This document shows, piece after piece, positions 6,978 through 15,886 of a stretch of 53,184 bases of DNA. The stretch comes from Bacteroides pyogenes DSM 20611 = JCM 6294. Lineage in GTDB: Bacteria; Bacteroidota; Bacteroidia; Bacteroidales; Bacteroidaceae. The position numbers and the translations under genes were made by a program. Location: the NCBI RefSeq assembly GCF_000428105.1, contig NZ_ATZH01000031.1, forward strand, positions 1-53,184. The letters are read 5' to 3'. How positions within the stretch are numbered: the stretch's first letter is position 1; every line of letters begins with the position of its first letter. The notes beneath the pieces are model-generated. The model made no database searches and was not told where the DNA came from. It worked only from the letters and a program-made list of their open reading frames with translations.

Positions 6978-9112
6978 ATTATCACTCCTAAACTTTTATT
7001 TATCATAGTAACATCCAATCCCATTTCCGAAGAATAGGCATAATCGGGAACAATAAAAGGGCGGTTTCCTTTATCGATCTGTCTCTTTTTGGAAACAGCG
7101 GAGAAATAGGTCGGAATTTCTAACCGAAGTCTTGTCTCCAAGTCTCCATTCTCATATGCAAACACATCACTTTCCGTTATACATGCAACATTGTCTATTT
7201 CTAACAAATCGAACAATATCGCTCTACTGTTGTGAGTCAAGCAGTCGATCGAAATATTCCCATTGGTTTTAAAAACCGAATGCTCTTCAATCTCTAAAAA
7301 ATCAATGGAAGTAAATACTTCATCGATTTTGCTCTGCAGTTCTCTCTCGTGCAAAGGCTTACCGTCTTCCAGAACTTCAAACGATTTCTTAAGAATTTCC
7401 GGCGTGTATGGTCTTGCTTCTTTTTCGTTATCCAACGGAGCTGTTACATAGATATCTTTCAATTTGCCAATAGTATCTTTGGACCTTTTTCTATTGACTC
7501 TTCCAAATCGCTGAATCATTGCGTCTAATGGCGCGCACGCGGTAATCATCAAATCAAAACTTATATCCAAACTGACTTCTACAATTTGAGTAGAAACGAC
7601 AATGCAAGCCTCGCCCGACGTATTGAATTTCCCAAGAGAATTGCCTTCCGCGTCTACCCCCAACAAATCGGTTTCTTTTTCATTCCGGTCTTTCCTTTTA
7701 AAGCGGCTGTGCAATAACAAAGACGGAACAAAGGGATATTCTTCTTTGATATATTGATAGACTTCCTGGGCCGTCTTCACCCGATTCTGTACAATCAAAA
7801 CTTTCTGATTACTTTGGATAGCCTTATCTATGACAGATGTAAGATCATGAAATGAATTTGCTTTATGAATGATATGCCGGTCGTATAGATTCAGCTCCTC
7901 GTCGGGGAGCTTGACTTCCAACACATCATCACCTAAAATCTCCATTATTTTATGGTAAAGCACAGATGGCATCGTAGCTGTACCAATATGTATCCTGCAA
8001 TCGATCTTCTTCAGAATCTCGACTAATTTTAAAACAATTGCCTGAGAAATGCCGGAATAAGTATGCACTTCATCCAAGATGACATCGCAACCTTTCAAGT
8101 CGAGAATCATTGCCTCGTAACCTTTCATTCCAAAGGCCAAAGCAGACAGTTGATGCGGTGTAAGTATTTTGACAGATGAGCCAATATGGGATTGAATAAC
8201 CGTTTCTTCGTCATTGTTCTTCCGTTTCACCACTTTCGAAGTAGAATGAAGCACTCTGACATCCAAATCAGGATTGTCCTTTTCAAGATCATTGGCAACT
8301 CTCTTGTACATCGCGTTTATCGACGCTTGATATGGGAGTGTGTAAAATACTCGCCCAATACATCTTCTGAAGAGGTAATCTGTCTTTCCCGCACCCGTAG
8401 GCGCGACCACTACTGTATGTCTCTTTGCACTACTCGCATCCAGCAATGAAAGCGAATAAAGATCATTCGGGCGATTATAAAAAGACAAATCGGGAGTAAC
8501 GAACATCCGCGGCAAGAACTTTTCCGCCTCACCTATAACTGCAGAAGCAAAATGATCGGCCCCCATCAAAAGACCTTTCCATTCCGAAACAGCTCTTTCT
8601 CTTGTCCTTTTCTCGCAATAATCAATACAATACTGCAAATTTTCAGTAGCCTCTTGTACAGATATTCTTCGATACGGGATGCCCAATTCTCCCAATACCA
8701 GCCATGCTTTTTCAGACCATTCCTCCCATTTACCCAAATGAAATTGCAGATAATCACATTCTTCTTCTAAATCCAACAATCCGAGACCGGAGACATCTTT
8801 TTTTACAGATTTATGATGACTTACAACCATTTCGATCAGCTTGTTCCATTCATCTTTCGGGAAAGCGGAAAGAAAGAATAAAGAAGCTATTTCGTGACGG
8901 AAAACGGTATCATCAGGCCTTCGTTTCATTCTTAACCTGTTTTGAAAAACAGGATGGGCCTTGCCGATGTCATGAAGAATAGCACCGTTTCTGGCTACGC
9001 TTCTGTCCATAGCAAGATAACCTGCAATTTTTTCTACAACCAATACAACTTGCTTAGTATGGGCAAGCAAAGTTGTCCATTCGGGAGCCGATTTGGCAAA
9101 TAATTCATCCAT
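6974..9112 (-). CDS. cas3: CRISPR helicase-nuclease Cas3 (HD + DExH)
   Basis: This 712-residue protein has an N-terminal HD nuclease domain: His18, His47-Asp48 (ILHDIGK), His73, His99-His100 (VSHHKS) and Asp186 (MGADHF). The superfamily 2 helicase follows, with Walker A APTGAGKT (237-244), DEVH (347-350), the TAT motif (IGTATMPS) and motif VI (QRFGRVNRK). It degrades the target DNA after Cascade binding. The start codon overlaps the cas5 stop (TAATG) and the end overlaps the cas8-like gene by 4 bp. All motifs are intact, so interference should be functional. Confidence 0.97.
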   Translation of the reverse strand: MDELFAKSAPEWTTLLAHTKQVVLVVEKIAGYLAMDRSVARNGAILHDIGKAHPVFQNRLRMKRRPDDTVFRHEIASLFFLSAFPKDEWNKLIEMVVSHHKSVKKDVSGLGLLDLEEECDYLQFHLGKWEEWSEKAWLVLGELGIPYRRISVQEATENLQYCIDYCEKRTRERAVSEWKGLLMGADHFASAVIGEAEKFLPRMFVTPDLSFYNRPNDLYSLSLLDASSAKRHTVVVAPTGAGKTDYLFRRCIGRVFYTLPYQASINAMYKRVANDLEKDNPDLDVRVLHSTSKVVKRKNNDEETVIQSHIGSSVKILTPHQLSALAFGMKGYEAMILDLKGCDVILDEVHTYSGISQAIVLKLVEILKKIDCRIHIGTATMPSVLYHKIMEILGDDVLEVKLPDEELNLYDRHIIHKANSFHDLTSVIDKAIQSNQKVLIVQNRVKTAQEVYQYIKEEYPFVPSLLLHSRFKRKDRNEKETDLLGVDAEGNSLGKFNTSGEACIVVSTQIVEVSLDISFDLMITACAPLDAMIQRFGRVNRKRSKDTIGKLKDIYVTAPLDNEKEARPYTPEILKKSFEVLEDGKPLHERELQSKIDEVFTSIDFLEIEEHSVFKTNGNISIDCLTHNSRAILFDLLEIDNVACITESDVFAYENGDLETRLRLEIPTYFSAVSKKRQIDKGNRPFIVPDYAYSSEMGLDVTMINKSLGVII

Positions 9113-9708
9113 TAGTAGCTTTTAACAGGTGTTCCAATAATTTTGAGCCAACCATACATCTGATTGCCTGTTTTCCGGTCTATACCCACCGGAAAAGACT
9201 TATCATTTTTCTCAAAAACAAGTTCAAAGCCCGCAAATGCTTCTTCATCATCAAACTCGCTTTCCGACAAGGTCAATATTTGCTGAGGAAGCATGACATC
9301 TTCATTTCTTACAAGACATACATGTTGCATCAAAGCTTGCTCGGCATCTTTCAAGTCTTTGAAAGCCAAATAAAGAACAGGGTTAAGCAAAACCCCACGA
9401 ACGATGATCGATGTCGGTCTTTCAAACAAGTACTTTTGTCCTTTTTTTGTCTGATTCCATCCTCTGGCTTGTATTACTTCCTGCTGCTGGGAGACTTGAT
9501 CGTAAGACAAACGGTGTCTGACAATCTTCTTTATTCCTGAAATATCTAGTAATTCCGGAAAAAGTTTTTTTTCAATCCCTTCCAGAATACTCGGTGTCAG
9601 AAACTGCTGAGAAAAAGTTTCGCTATCTCTTACGGCTGTCCACGGTTTGATAAAGCCGAATGGACCCACATATTTTATAACATAAAGTTTCTCGTCCATA
9701 ATTACCAT
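9112..9708 (-). CDS. cas5: Cas5 crRNA 5'-handle-binding subunit
   Basis: The protein contains KLYVIKYVGPFGFIKPWTAV, then a FLTPSILEGIEKKLFPELLD segment, the Cas5 pattern of a first strand, a GPF.....PWT loop and a helix equivalent to P.T.LRG.L. Two starts are plausible. The ATG at 9708 overlaps the cas6 stop as TAATG and gives 198 residues (MVIMDEK...); the ATG at 9699 gives 195. I prefer 9708 because the cas5-cas3 junction uses the same TAATG arrangement. A longer frame reaching 9762 lies inside cas6 and is unlikely to be used. Cas5 caps the crRNA 5' handle in Cascade. Confidence 0.78.
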   Translation of the reverse strand: MVIMDEKLYVIKYVGPFGFIKPWTAVRDSETFSQQFLTPSILEGIEKKLFPELLDISGIKKIVRHRLSYDQVSQQQEVIQARGWNQTKKGQKYLFERPTSIIVRGVLLNPVLYLAFKDLKDAEQALMQHVCLVRNEDVMLPQQILTLSESEFDDEEAFAGFELVFEKNDKSFPVGIDRKTGNQMYGWLKIIGTPVKSY

Positions 9709-10370
9709 TATTTTAATGCTCCAAACCCAATCCCTGTGCTGTTGCCAATGCCGACATCCCACGCAAATGCCACAATCTCGGGACTTCCTTCAATTATTAC
9801 CGGACACATGGTCACTCTGTTTTTTATGTTCTTATAAGAAATTATTTTAGTTCTTGGAGAATGATATTCTTTGTCAAAATATACTTTTACATTCTCAGTA
9901 TCCAGCCCCGCTATTTTAGCTTTTGCTTTTAGTGTTTCAGCCATAAGTTTACCTGCTTCTTCATCCAAATAAGTATAATGAGTCTCTTTGCCTTCGTTAT
10001 TATATCTTTTTATCAAAACGGGACTTGCCAATGAAAAACGTTCTTTTTCTGAAAATAGAGGAGTATATTGAATACGAATATCTACAACCCGTGCGTCGGC
10101 AAACATTTCCGGCTGTTCCAAAATATTTTTAACAACATTCTTCACCTGTTGAACGTCATAAAAGTTTAAAGTAAAATAAGAACCATTTCTTAATTTGACG
10201 CCTTTATTGGTGATATCAACATTTTGCAACCACGAAAAAGAGTACAAACTTATTTTTCCGTGCTCATTATTATTCCCACCCAGCCATTTGTGTACACAAC
10301 CTGTAAGTAAAGGCTGATAATTAAAACCAATCAGCCGATCAGAGCTTGATATTTTTATATGTATTCTCAT
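9708..10370 (-). CDS. cas6: Cas6 pre-crRNA processing endoribonuclease
   Basis: This 220-residue protein ends with the glycine-rich loop GIGNSTGIGFGALK that marks Cas6 proteins. The N-terminal half (LLTGCVHKWLGG, His27) carries the first ferredoxin-like fold with a candidate catalytic histidine. Cas6 cuts each repeat to leave an 8-nt 5' handle, here expected to be ATTGAAAT. It is the first gene of the cas operon. A promoter lies only a few bases upstream, so the messenger would have a very short 5' leader. Confidence 0.93.
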   Translation of the reverse strand: MRIHIKISSSDRLIGFNYQPLLTGCVHKWLGGNNNEHGKISLYSFSWLQNVDITNKGVKLRNGSYFTLNFYDVQQVKNVVKNILEQPEMFADARVVDIRIQYTPLFSEKERFSLASPVLIKRYNNEGKETHYTYLDEEAGKLMAETLKAKAKIAGLDTENVKVYFDKEYHSPRTKIISYKNIKNRVTMCPVIIEGSPEIVAFAWDVGIGNSTGIGFGALK

Positions 10371-10552
10371 AGTCTTCTTTTTTTTTGCAAATATAACAAA
10401 TAATTAACCCTCACAAACTAAGTAAAGGAAAAACAAAAAAGACAAAGTATCTAAGTTTAATCGAACTTGATTAAAAAATGCCAAGAAAAAGTTACCTTAA
10501 ACTAAGAACAATAATAACGAAACAAAAAAACGAAGATTAGAAAAGACTTAAA
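10371..10552 (-). promoter_or_regulatory. Promoter region of the cas operon
   Basis: On the minus strand TTTG (10417-10414) is followed after 18 bp by TATATTTG (10395-10388), a full Bacteroides -33/-7 pair. The -7 box ends 17 bp before the cas6 ATG at 10370, leaving an untranslated leader of about 10 nt. The rest of this AT-rich 182-bp region up to the nitronate monooxygenase stop shows no gene. No obvious operator is seen. Confidence 0.6.
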
Positions 10553-11491
10553 TCAGAAATAAGTCTTTCCTGCCGCTTGACGGTAAGTTTCCAACAGATC
10601 TTTCATCACCTCATCTACAGACTCCCGACGGGAAACGAGAGCAGCAACCTGACCTATTTCCAACTCTCCCTGCTCCAAATCGCCTTCAAAGATTCCTTTC
10701 TTCGCACGCCCTTTGCCGAGCAGCGCACGCAATTCTTCGACGGAAGCTCCGCGGCTTTCCGCCTCTTCCACCGCATCGCGGAAAGCATTCTTTACCAGAC
10801 GCACAGGGCTCAGCTTTTTCAGTAGCAACTTCGTATCCCCTTCGCCTAACCCCAGACAAAGCGACTTAAACTCTTTGCTTGCAGAACTCTCATCGGTCAG
10901 GGCGAAACGCGTACCGATCTGAACGCCTTCGGCGCCCAGCACCATAGCCGCCAGCATGCTTTCTCCGGTAGCTATGCCTCCGGCTGCAATCAAAGGCAGT
11001 GTGGTTGCCCTGCGCACCGAAGGTATAAGGCAAAGCGTAGTGGTTTCTTCGCGCCCATTGTGTCCTCCGGCCTCAAAACCTTCGGCTACTACGGCATCTA
11101 CACCCGCTTCTTCACATTTCACGGCAAAACGCGAAGAAGATACGACGTGAACCACCGTGATGCCCCGTTCTTTCAGCCAAGAAGTCCACGTCTTCGGGTT
11201 TCCGGCGGAAGTAAAAACGATTTTCACTTTCTCCTCCACCACGATATCCATGATCTCTTCAATCTGAGGATACATCAAAGGAATGTTCACACCGAACGGC
11301 CGGTCGGTAGCCGCCCGACATTTGCGGATATGTTCGCGAAGGGTTTCCGGATGCATGGAACCGGCTCCGATAAGCCCCAGCCCGCCGGCATTGCTCACCG
11401 CAGAAGCCAGCCGCCAACCGCTGCACCAAACCATACCCGCCTGCACAACGGGATATTGGATGCCGAAAAGAGAAGTAATTCTGTTCATCAT
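10553..11491 (-). CDS. Nitronate monooxygenase / FabK-like FMN enzyme
   Basis: The protein starts MMNRITSLFGIQYPVVQAGM and is a TIM-barrel flavoenzyme of the 2-nitropropane dioxygenase / FabK family. GGLGLIGAGSM near the N-terminus, GFEAGGHNG in the middle and LPLIAAGGIATGESMLAAM are the FMN-phosphate and active-site segments. Family members either oxidise alkyl nitronates or reduce enoyl-ACP. A frame extending to 11584 adds 31 residues not typical of the family, so I place the start at 11491 (11488 is equally possible). It is transcribed alone. Base composition rises clearly here compared with the cas block. Confidence 0.85.
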   Translation of the reverse strand: MMNRITSLFGIQYPVVQAGMVWCSGWRLASAVSNAGGLGLIGAGSMHPETLREHIRKCRAATDRPFGVNIPLMYPQIEEIMDIVVEEKVKIVFTSAGNPKTWTSWLKERGITVVHVVSSSRFAVKCEEAGVDAVVAEGFEAGGHNGREETTTLCLIPSVRRATTLPLIAAGGIATGESMLAAMVLGAEGVQIGTRFALTDESSASKEFKSLCLGLGEGDTKLLLKKLSPVRLVKNAFRDAVEEAESRGASVEELRALLGKGRAKKGIFEGDLEQGELEIGQVAALVSRRESVDEVMKDLLETYRQAAGKTYF

Positions 11492-11661
11492 GATATCATA
11501 TTGAAAACAAGTTCTGAATGTATAACGCTTTCGGCAAATAATCTGTTCAGCAAAAAGCATCGGGCTTACACGTATCGGCAACAAGCCGCATGAATTCCAT
11601 CAAACGGTCCGTCGGTCACGAGATTTTTGCCGGAGAACGCATGCCATACCGCCGCGCCTCT

Positions 11662-12312
11662 TCAAGGAACAATCTGGTGAACGGGAGCATTGATCGATAT
11701 TGTTACAGAATCGCCATAAGTTTTCAGAACTTCGAGCGTACGCGCGCGGCGTTTCTTACCCTTCCGGTCCCAGAAATCTTTGGTAAAAACCAACATCAGA
11801 TCGAGACCGCCGATCGCCACCCCCGCCGCTCCGTAACAGTGCACAGCCACATGCGGAGGAACGAAGTCGGCGCCTCTTTGCAAAGTTCCCCTGCCCGTGA
11901 CGCCTTTCCCTAAGTTTATCGTGTTCGGCTTATAACCGGTACGGGCGTATAAGTGAGCAAAGGGATCGCCCCGCCAAGTATCTTTGGTTACCCGGATTTT
12001 CTTCCGAAACACCGGATCCCAATCATAGCGCGTAGTAGGCGTATAGGGCATTAAGCTGAACACAGGGACGGCTTTGGGCAACACAGACGGAAGCGACTCG
12101 TCGGGAGACAGCCATCTTTTTTCTTCCGAGATGCGAGGATCGGCCGTACCGACCGAAAAGTCGATGGATCGAAGCGCCTTCCGGTTCAGACGCAACTCCC
12201 CGTCGGCTTCAAGCATTTTCCGCAATTTCACCGAATCCTGCTTCGACCATTGGGCATAGCATCCCCCTGCCGACAGTAAAAACACTGCCGATATAAGCCA
12301 TCTCGTTCTCAT
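11662..12312 (-). CDS. Exported protein of unknown function (DUF4858-like)
   Basis: This 216-residue protein has an N-terminal signal, MRTRWLISAVFLLSAGGCYA, that could be cleaved by signal peptidase I or, at Cys18, act as a weak lipobox. The mature part has no motif I recognise; it is basic near the C-terminus and contains GKGVTGRGTLQRG. It resembles Bacteroides proteins annotated as DUF4858, recalled without a search. It is the last gene of a likely four-gene unit that starts with an ECF sigma factor at 14532; the gap to the gene before it is 38 bp. Confidence 0.6.
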   Translation of the reverse strand: MRTRWLISAVFLLSAGGCYAQWSKQDSVKLRKMLEADGELRLNRKALRSIDFSVGTADPRISEEKRWLSPDESLPSVLPKAVPVFSLMPYTPTTRYDWDPVFRKKIRVTKDTWRGDPFAHLYARTGYKPNTINLGKGVTGRGTLQRGADFVPPHVAVHCYGAAGVAIGGLDLMLVFTKDFWDRKGKKRRARTLEVLKTYGDSVTISINAPVHQIVP

Positions 12313-12350
12313 TCTCTGTTGTTATTTGCCTGCCGGATGCTTTTGTTTAT

Positions 12351-12875
12351 TTACCACCATCTGTAACCCGTGCCGCAGAGAGGTTCGTCATAACACGGAT
12401 CGATGCTCCATCTGGTTTTGGGATATTTCCGTTCCTCCCACCAACGGCGGTAACAGGCCGCCGCATCGAGCACTTCCTCGTCCGTCAAAAAATAAATCGG
12501 TTCGTAATTTTCGGCATTCGCCAACACCATTTTGCATCCTAATGACGGAGGCGTACCCTGGCGTATGTATTCTATCGTCCAGAGCATACATTCTCCCAAA
12601 CGGATTTTCCCGTTGTTCATATTATAGACCGACGGGAAAGAGGGAATAATGGTGAGGTCTTCGGCATATTTCAGCAAATCGGGGATATCCTTCTCGGCAA
12701 AATGAGGAACCTCTACGACTCCTTTTTCATTCTGCATCTTATACTTGCCCGCTTTCAGTTGCTTTACGAAAACCGAAACATCGGGATTGTTCTGATCCAT
12801 CTCTTCGCCGTTGCACCCGGTAAAGGAAACAAGCGCGGCAACAGCCATCCATAATATCATTAATGTCTTTTTCAT
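12351..12875 (-). CDS. Lipoprotein of unknown function (DUF4943-like)
   Basis: This 174-residue protein has a lipoprotein signal with lipobox FTGC (Cys20). The mature domain includes a W-W-E-E-R-K-Y-P segment and ends CGTGYRWW. It looks like the Bacteroides DUF4943 family, whose function is unknown; the assignment is from memory. It lies 12 bp after the transmembrane/beta-barrel gene and 38 bp before the DUF4858-like gene, so all three are likely cotranscribed from the sigma-factor gene. It is probably a surface or periplasmic partner of that system. Confidence 0.65.
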   Translation of the reverse strand: MKKTLMILWMAVAALVSFTGCNGEEMDQNNPDVSVFVKQLKAGKYKMQNEKGVVEVPHFAEKDIPDLLKYAEDLTIIPSFPSVYNMNNGKIRLGECMLWTIEYIRQGTPPSLGCKMVLANAENYEPIYFLTDEEVLDAAACYRRWWEERKYPKTRWSIDPCYDEPLCGTGYRWW

Positions 12876-12887
12876 TGCAGCAGATAG

Positions 12888-13943
12888 TTAGTAAGTCATG
12901 CGGAGTCCGCAAAGCAAATTTAAGTTAGTAGGCCGTTTCGTACGGACTGTAGCCAGTTGCGAATCAGTCTTGAAATGGTGAGAGATGCCGGGTTCGGCAA
13001 AAACAGCCAGTCTGTCGGTAAGTTTGTAACGGACACCTGCGGCGGCAGTCAAAGCGAGTTGCACGGGTTCTTCCTTAAAACTGTTGTCGGGCGCGCCCGA
13101 CACGCATTTATCCGCCACTCCGCCTACGGTAGCGTAAATATCCCATTTTTTTGTTTCCGCCAACATCACATTCATTTTTACAGGAATGCCTATATAATGT
13201 AGTTTCCGTCCTTCCGAACGCAAGTTCGAATAAAGCAACCCGGTTTCTATGCCCAAGCGTCCGTTCAGCATACGCTCTACTGTCACCCCGCCCGAAAGAG
13301 GCATTTTATAGGTTCCACCATCTGCCGGAAGCGCTGTGCCGCCTTGTATTTTTACCGCCCAACGATGTTTCTTTTCGCTCCGGGCATTTGATGGAGCACA
13401 GGCAACGCTCTCCTCGTAAACGGGAACCGGATCGGCATTCACATTGGCTGCTTTCCAATATCCGTCGTGCGATTGCCCGGTTCTTTCACCCTCCTGCCTT
13501 ACAGCAGCAGAGGCCGAAATAGAAATGGAAACGGACAAAGTGATGGAGACGGAATCCGGGTCTTCGTCGTTTACATACTGCGGAAGCATGCCGTACGATT
13601 TCGGAGCCTGCTTCGACAATATCGGTTTTGCCAGCTGAGGAAGCCGTTTGACACGGATACCGTCTCCATCGGGTATGCCTTCGCGGGAAGCGACTATCTG
13701 CGTGAACGCCTCACTTATTTCCTCTTTGGGAGAGAAGAACCAGACCACCGCCGTCGACGCGGCCAATACCAGCAGCACAGAAGCTGCCGCCGCCACACGG
13801 AAAAACAGCAACCGGCGGCGTTGCTGCCCGGCCACAAGAATGTCCTGTTGCAGCTTTTCCCAGAATCCGTCGCGCACTGTCAGTCCGGTGTCCCCAAGAC
13901 GTGTACGGAACAGATCGGTTATTCCATCATTTTCTTTCTTCAT
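12888..13943 (-). CDS. Sigma-factor-linked protein: one transmembrane helix plus C-terminal beta-barrel domain
   Basis: The first ~45 residues (MKKENDGITDLFRTRLGDTG...) are hydrophilic and could face the cytoplasm. A single hydrophobic helix (about 45-69, LLFFRVAAAASVLLVLAAST) follows. After a long linker, residues ~195-351 have alternating strands ending in CGLRMTY, like the PorT/outer-membrane beta-barrel family. The gene overlaps the ECF sigma gene by 17 bp, the typical place of an anti-sigma factor. An inner-membrane helix joined to an outer-membrane-type barrel is topologically unusual. The N-terminus may hold the sigma factor and the barrel may sense the envelope, but this is inference. 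Confidence 0.65.
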   Translation of the reverse strand: MKKENDGITDLFRTRLGDTGLTVRDGFWEKLQQDILVAGQQRRRLLFFRVAAAASVLLVLAASTAVVWFFSPKEEISEAFTQIVASREGIPDGDGIRVKRLPQLAKPILSKQAPKSYGMLPQYVNDEDPDSVSITLSVSISISASAAVRQEGERTGQSHDGYWKAANVNADPVPVYEESVACAPSNARSEKKHRWAVKIQGGTALPADGGTYKMPLSGGVTVERMLNGRLGIETGLLYSNLRSEGRKLHYIGIPVKMNVMLAETKKWDIYATVGGVADKCVSGAPDNSFKEEPVQLALTAAAGVRYKLTDRLAVFAEPGISHHFKTDSQLATVRTKRPTNLNLLCGLRMTY

Positions 13944-14532
13944 GCTTTGTGTACTCTTTAATTCTTTTTGCCAACAAACACTTTGCCCGATGCAATTGCG
14001 AGGTAGACGAATGCTCTTTGATACGAAGCATGGCGGCTATCTCTTTGTGAGACCTCTCTTCAAATACATAAAGATTGAATACAGTGCGGCAACCATCCGG
14101 CAATTCGGCGATAAAAGCCATCAATTGCTCTTCGGAGATCTCCTCTCCCCTCATATCCGGCAAGTCCGGAACTTCGGGAAGCTGCTCTTCATGCACTACC
14201 AACCGACTCATCTTTTTTTCCCGCCTCAGATAGTCGATCGATTGAGTCACCATCACCCGTGTAATCCATGTAGTGAGGGAAGAATCGCCTCTGAACGAAA
14301 AATTGGTAAAGATCTTGATGAAAGCGTCGTGCAATACATCGTGCGCCGCATCCATATCGCCCGTATAGCGGAAACATACCGCCAGCATCCGTTGAGAATA
14401 GAGAGTATAAAGTTGTTTGCGGGCCGAATCGCTTCCCGCCCGACAGCCCTTTATAAGTTCTATCTCGTTTTCCAAAGCCAAATGTCTTTTTAAATCGAAC
14501 GTATGTATGCGCCGTTTATCCTTTAGACGCAA
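13927..14532 (-). CDS. ECF-type RNA polymerase sigma factor
   Basis: This 201-residue protein has sigma region 2 (CFRYTGDMDAAHDVLHDAFI, then RGDSSLTTWITRVMVTQSID) and region 4 (DGCRTVFNLYVFEERSHKEI, then a helix-turn-helix ending SQLHRAKCLLAKRI). It would direct transcription of a small regulon, possibly its own operon. Its stop overlaps the start of the transmembrane/beta-barrel gene by 17 bp, so the two are translated together. The N-terminal MRLKDKRRIHTFDLKRH may be longer than the native start; later in-frame methionines exist only within region 2. No -7 box was identified with confidence upstream. Confidence 0.9.
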   Translation of the reverse strand: MRLKDKRRIHTFDLKRHLALENEIELIKGCRAGSDSARKQLYTLYSQRMLAVCFRYTGDMDAAHDVLHDAFIKIFTNFSFRGDSSLTTWITRVMVTQSIDYLRREKKMSRLVVHEEQLPEVPDLPDMRGEEISEEQLMAFIAELPDGCRTVFNLYVFEERSHKEIAAMLRIKEHSSTSQLHRAKCLLAKRIKEYTKHEERK

Positions 14533-14598
14533 AAGGATGAAGAGTGCTGCAAGGGTATCTGCTAAAAGAAGTTAACGAAGCAGAAGAAAATCACATCA

Positions 14599-15447
14599 TC
14601 AACATGCTTTAAAGCTCATGTCGAGTCCCTTCACCGAATGCGTGAGCGCACCCACCGAGATAAAATCTACACCGGCTTCGGCATAAGCGCGCAACGTGTC
14701 GAAGGTAATGCCGCCGGACGATTCGGTTTCATATTTTCCTCCCACCATTTCCACCGCTTTCTTCGTTTGCTCGGGTGTGAAATTGTCGAACATGATACGG
14801 TCTACCCCGCCCAAGCGAAGTACTTGCTCCAGTTCATCGAAGTTGCGCACCTCGATTTCTATTTTAAGACTCTTGCCTTTGCTGCGGCAATATTCTTTGG
14901 CACGGGTAATCGCCTTGTCGATTCCGCCGGCAAAGTCCACATGATTGTCTTTCAGAAGAATCATGTCGAACAGTCCGATGCGGTGGTTCACTCCGCCCCC
15001 TATCTTCACTGCCATTTTTTCGAGGATGCGCATGCCCGGAGTTGTCTTGCGGGTATCGAGTACACGCGTATGAAGTCCTTCGAGTCGGGCGGCATATTTG
15101 CGGGTCATGGTAGCGATACCGCTCATACGTTGCATCACATTCAGCATCAGACGCTCGGTCTGGAGCAACGACTGCACCTTACCTTCCACAATCATCGCCA
15201 CGTCGCCGGGCTTCACCTCCGCTCCGTCATTGATAAACACTTCCACTTTCATCGTGGGATCAAAACGGTTGAAAATTTCTTTCGCCACTTCGATTCCCGC
15301 CAGCACGCCGGCTTCCTTTATCAACAGCTTCGATTTTCCCATCTCCGTATCGGGAATGCACGAAAGCGTGGTGTGGTCGCCATCGCCGATATCTTCCGCA
15401 AAAGCGAGATCGATCAGTTTATCGATCAATTCCTTTTCTTTATTCAT
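14599..15447 (-). CDS. nadC: Nicotinate-nucleotide pyrophosphorylase (carboxylating)
   Basis: This 282-residue enzyme makes nicotinate mononucleotide from quinolinate and PRPP in NAD synthesis. Clear signatures are DTRKTTPGMRILEKMAVKIG, GGGVNHRIGLFDMILLKDNH and the C-terminal SGGITFDTLRAYAEAGVDFI. The length is normal. Its start overlaps the 3' end of the DUF4783 gene by 8 bp, so the two are cotranscribed from the divergent promoter at 15887-15894. A 66-bp gap separates it from the sigma-factor gene. Confidence 0.97.
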   Translation of the reverse strand: MNKEKELIDKLIDLAFAEDIGDGDHTTLSCIPDTEMGKSKLLIKEAGVLAGIEVAKEIFNRFDPTMKVEVFINDGAEVKPGDVAMIVEGKVQSLLQTERLMLNVMQRMSGIATMTRKYAARLEGLHTRVLDTRKTTPGMRILEKMAVKIGGGVNHRIGLFDMILLKDNHVDFAGGIDKAITRAKEYCRSKGKSLKIEIEVRNFDELEQVLRLGGVDRIMFDNFTPEQTKKAVEMVGGKYETESSGGITFDTLRAYAEAGVDFISVGALTHSVKGLDMSFKAC

Positions 15448-15832
15448 TTGTCTTATCTATTCTTATTTGATGTATCACATATTGTTCTTCCGACTTCTTC
15501 AGGAAACAATTCACACGATACTTACCGTTGTTTGTTTTCAGCGTACCGATAACAAAACCCGACTCATCGCGCTTCCCCTGATGATTGACATTAAACCCGT
15601 CGACCTTATTCTGCGCGAAGAAGTCCTGCATCATTGCGACGGCTTTCTGCTTGTCCACATTGGCGGAATTGGAGGGAAGTATCAGATTGACTTTATCGCC
15701 CATGTATTTGCTCAACTCTTGCGAGCTACCCTTGCTCAACGCCGCAACTACCCCCGAAGGTATTTCCTGAGCCATGAGCAAAGGAAGAAACAGAAGTAAA
15801 ACAGCTATTATCAGAAGTACTCGTTTTTTCAT
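15440..15832 (-). CDS. Exported DUF4783-family protein
   Basis: This 130-residue protein has a signal peptide (MKKRVLLIIAVLLLFLPLLM-A) and a mature domain of about 108 residues with an NTF2-like pattern: VVAALSKGSSQELSKYM, DKQKAVAMMQDFFAQN and YVIHQIRI. The family (DUF4783, recalled) is common in Bacteroidetes next to nadC and has no known biochemical role. It is the first gene of a two-gene operon with nadC and is divergent from rlmH. Confidence 0.85.
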   Translation of the reverse strand: MKKRVLLIIAVLLLFLPLLMAQEIPSGVVAALSKGSSQELSKYMGDKVNLILPSNSANVDKQKAVAMMQDFFAQNKVDGFNVNHQGKRDESGFVIGTLKTNNGKYRVNCFLKKSEEQYVIHQIRIDKTNE

Positions 15833-15886
15833 AAATACAAGCTTTTATGTTGAAGTTCAACGTCTAAACATTCAACGATTTACAGG

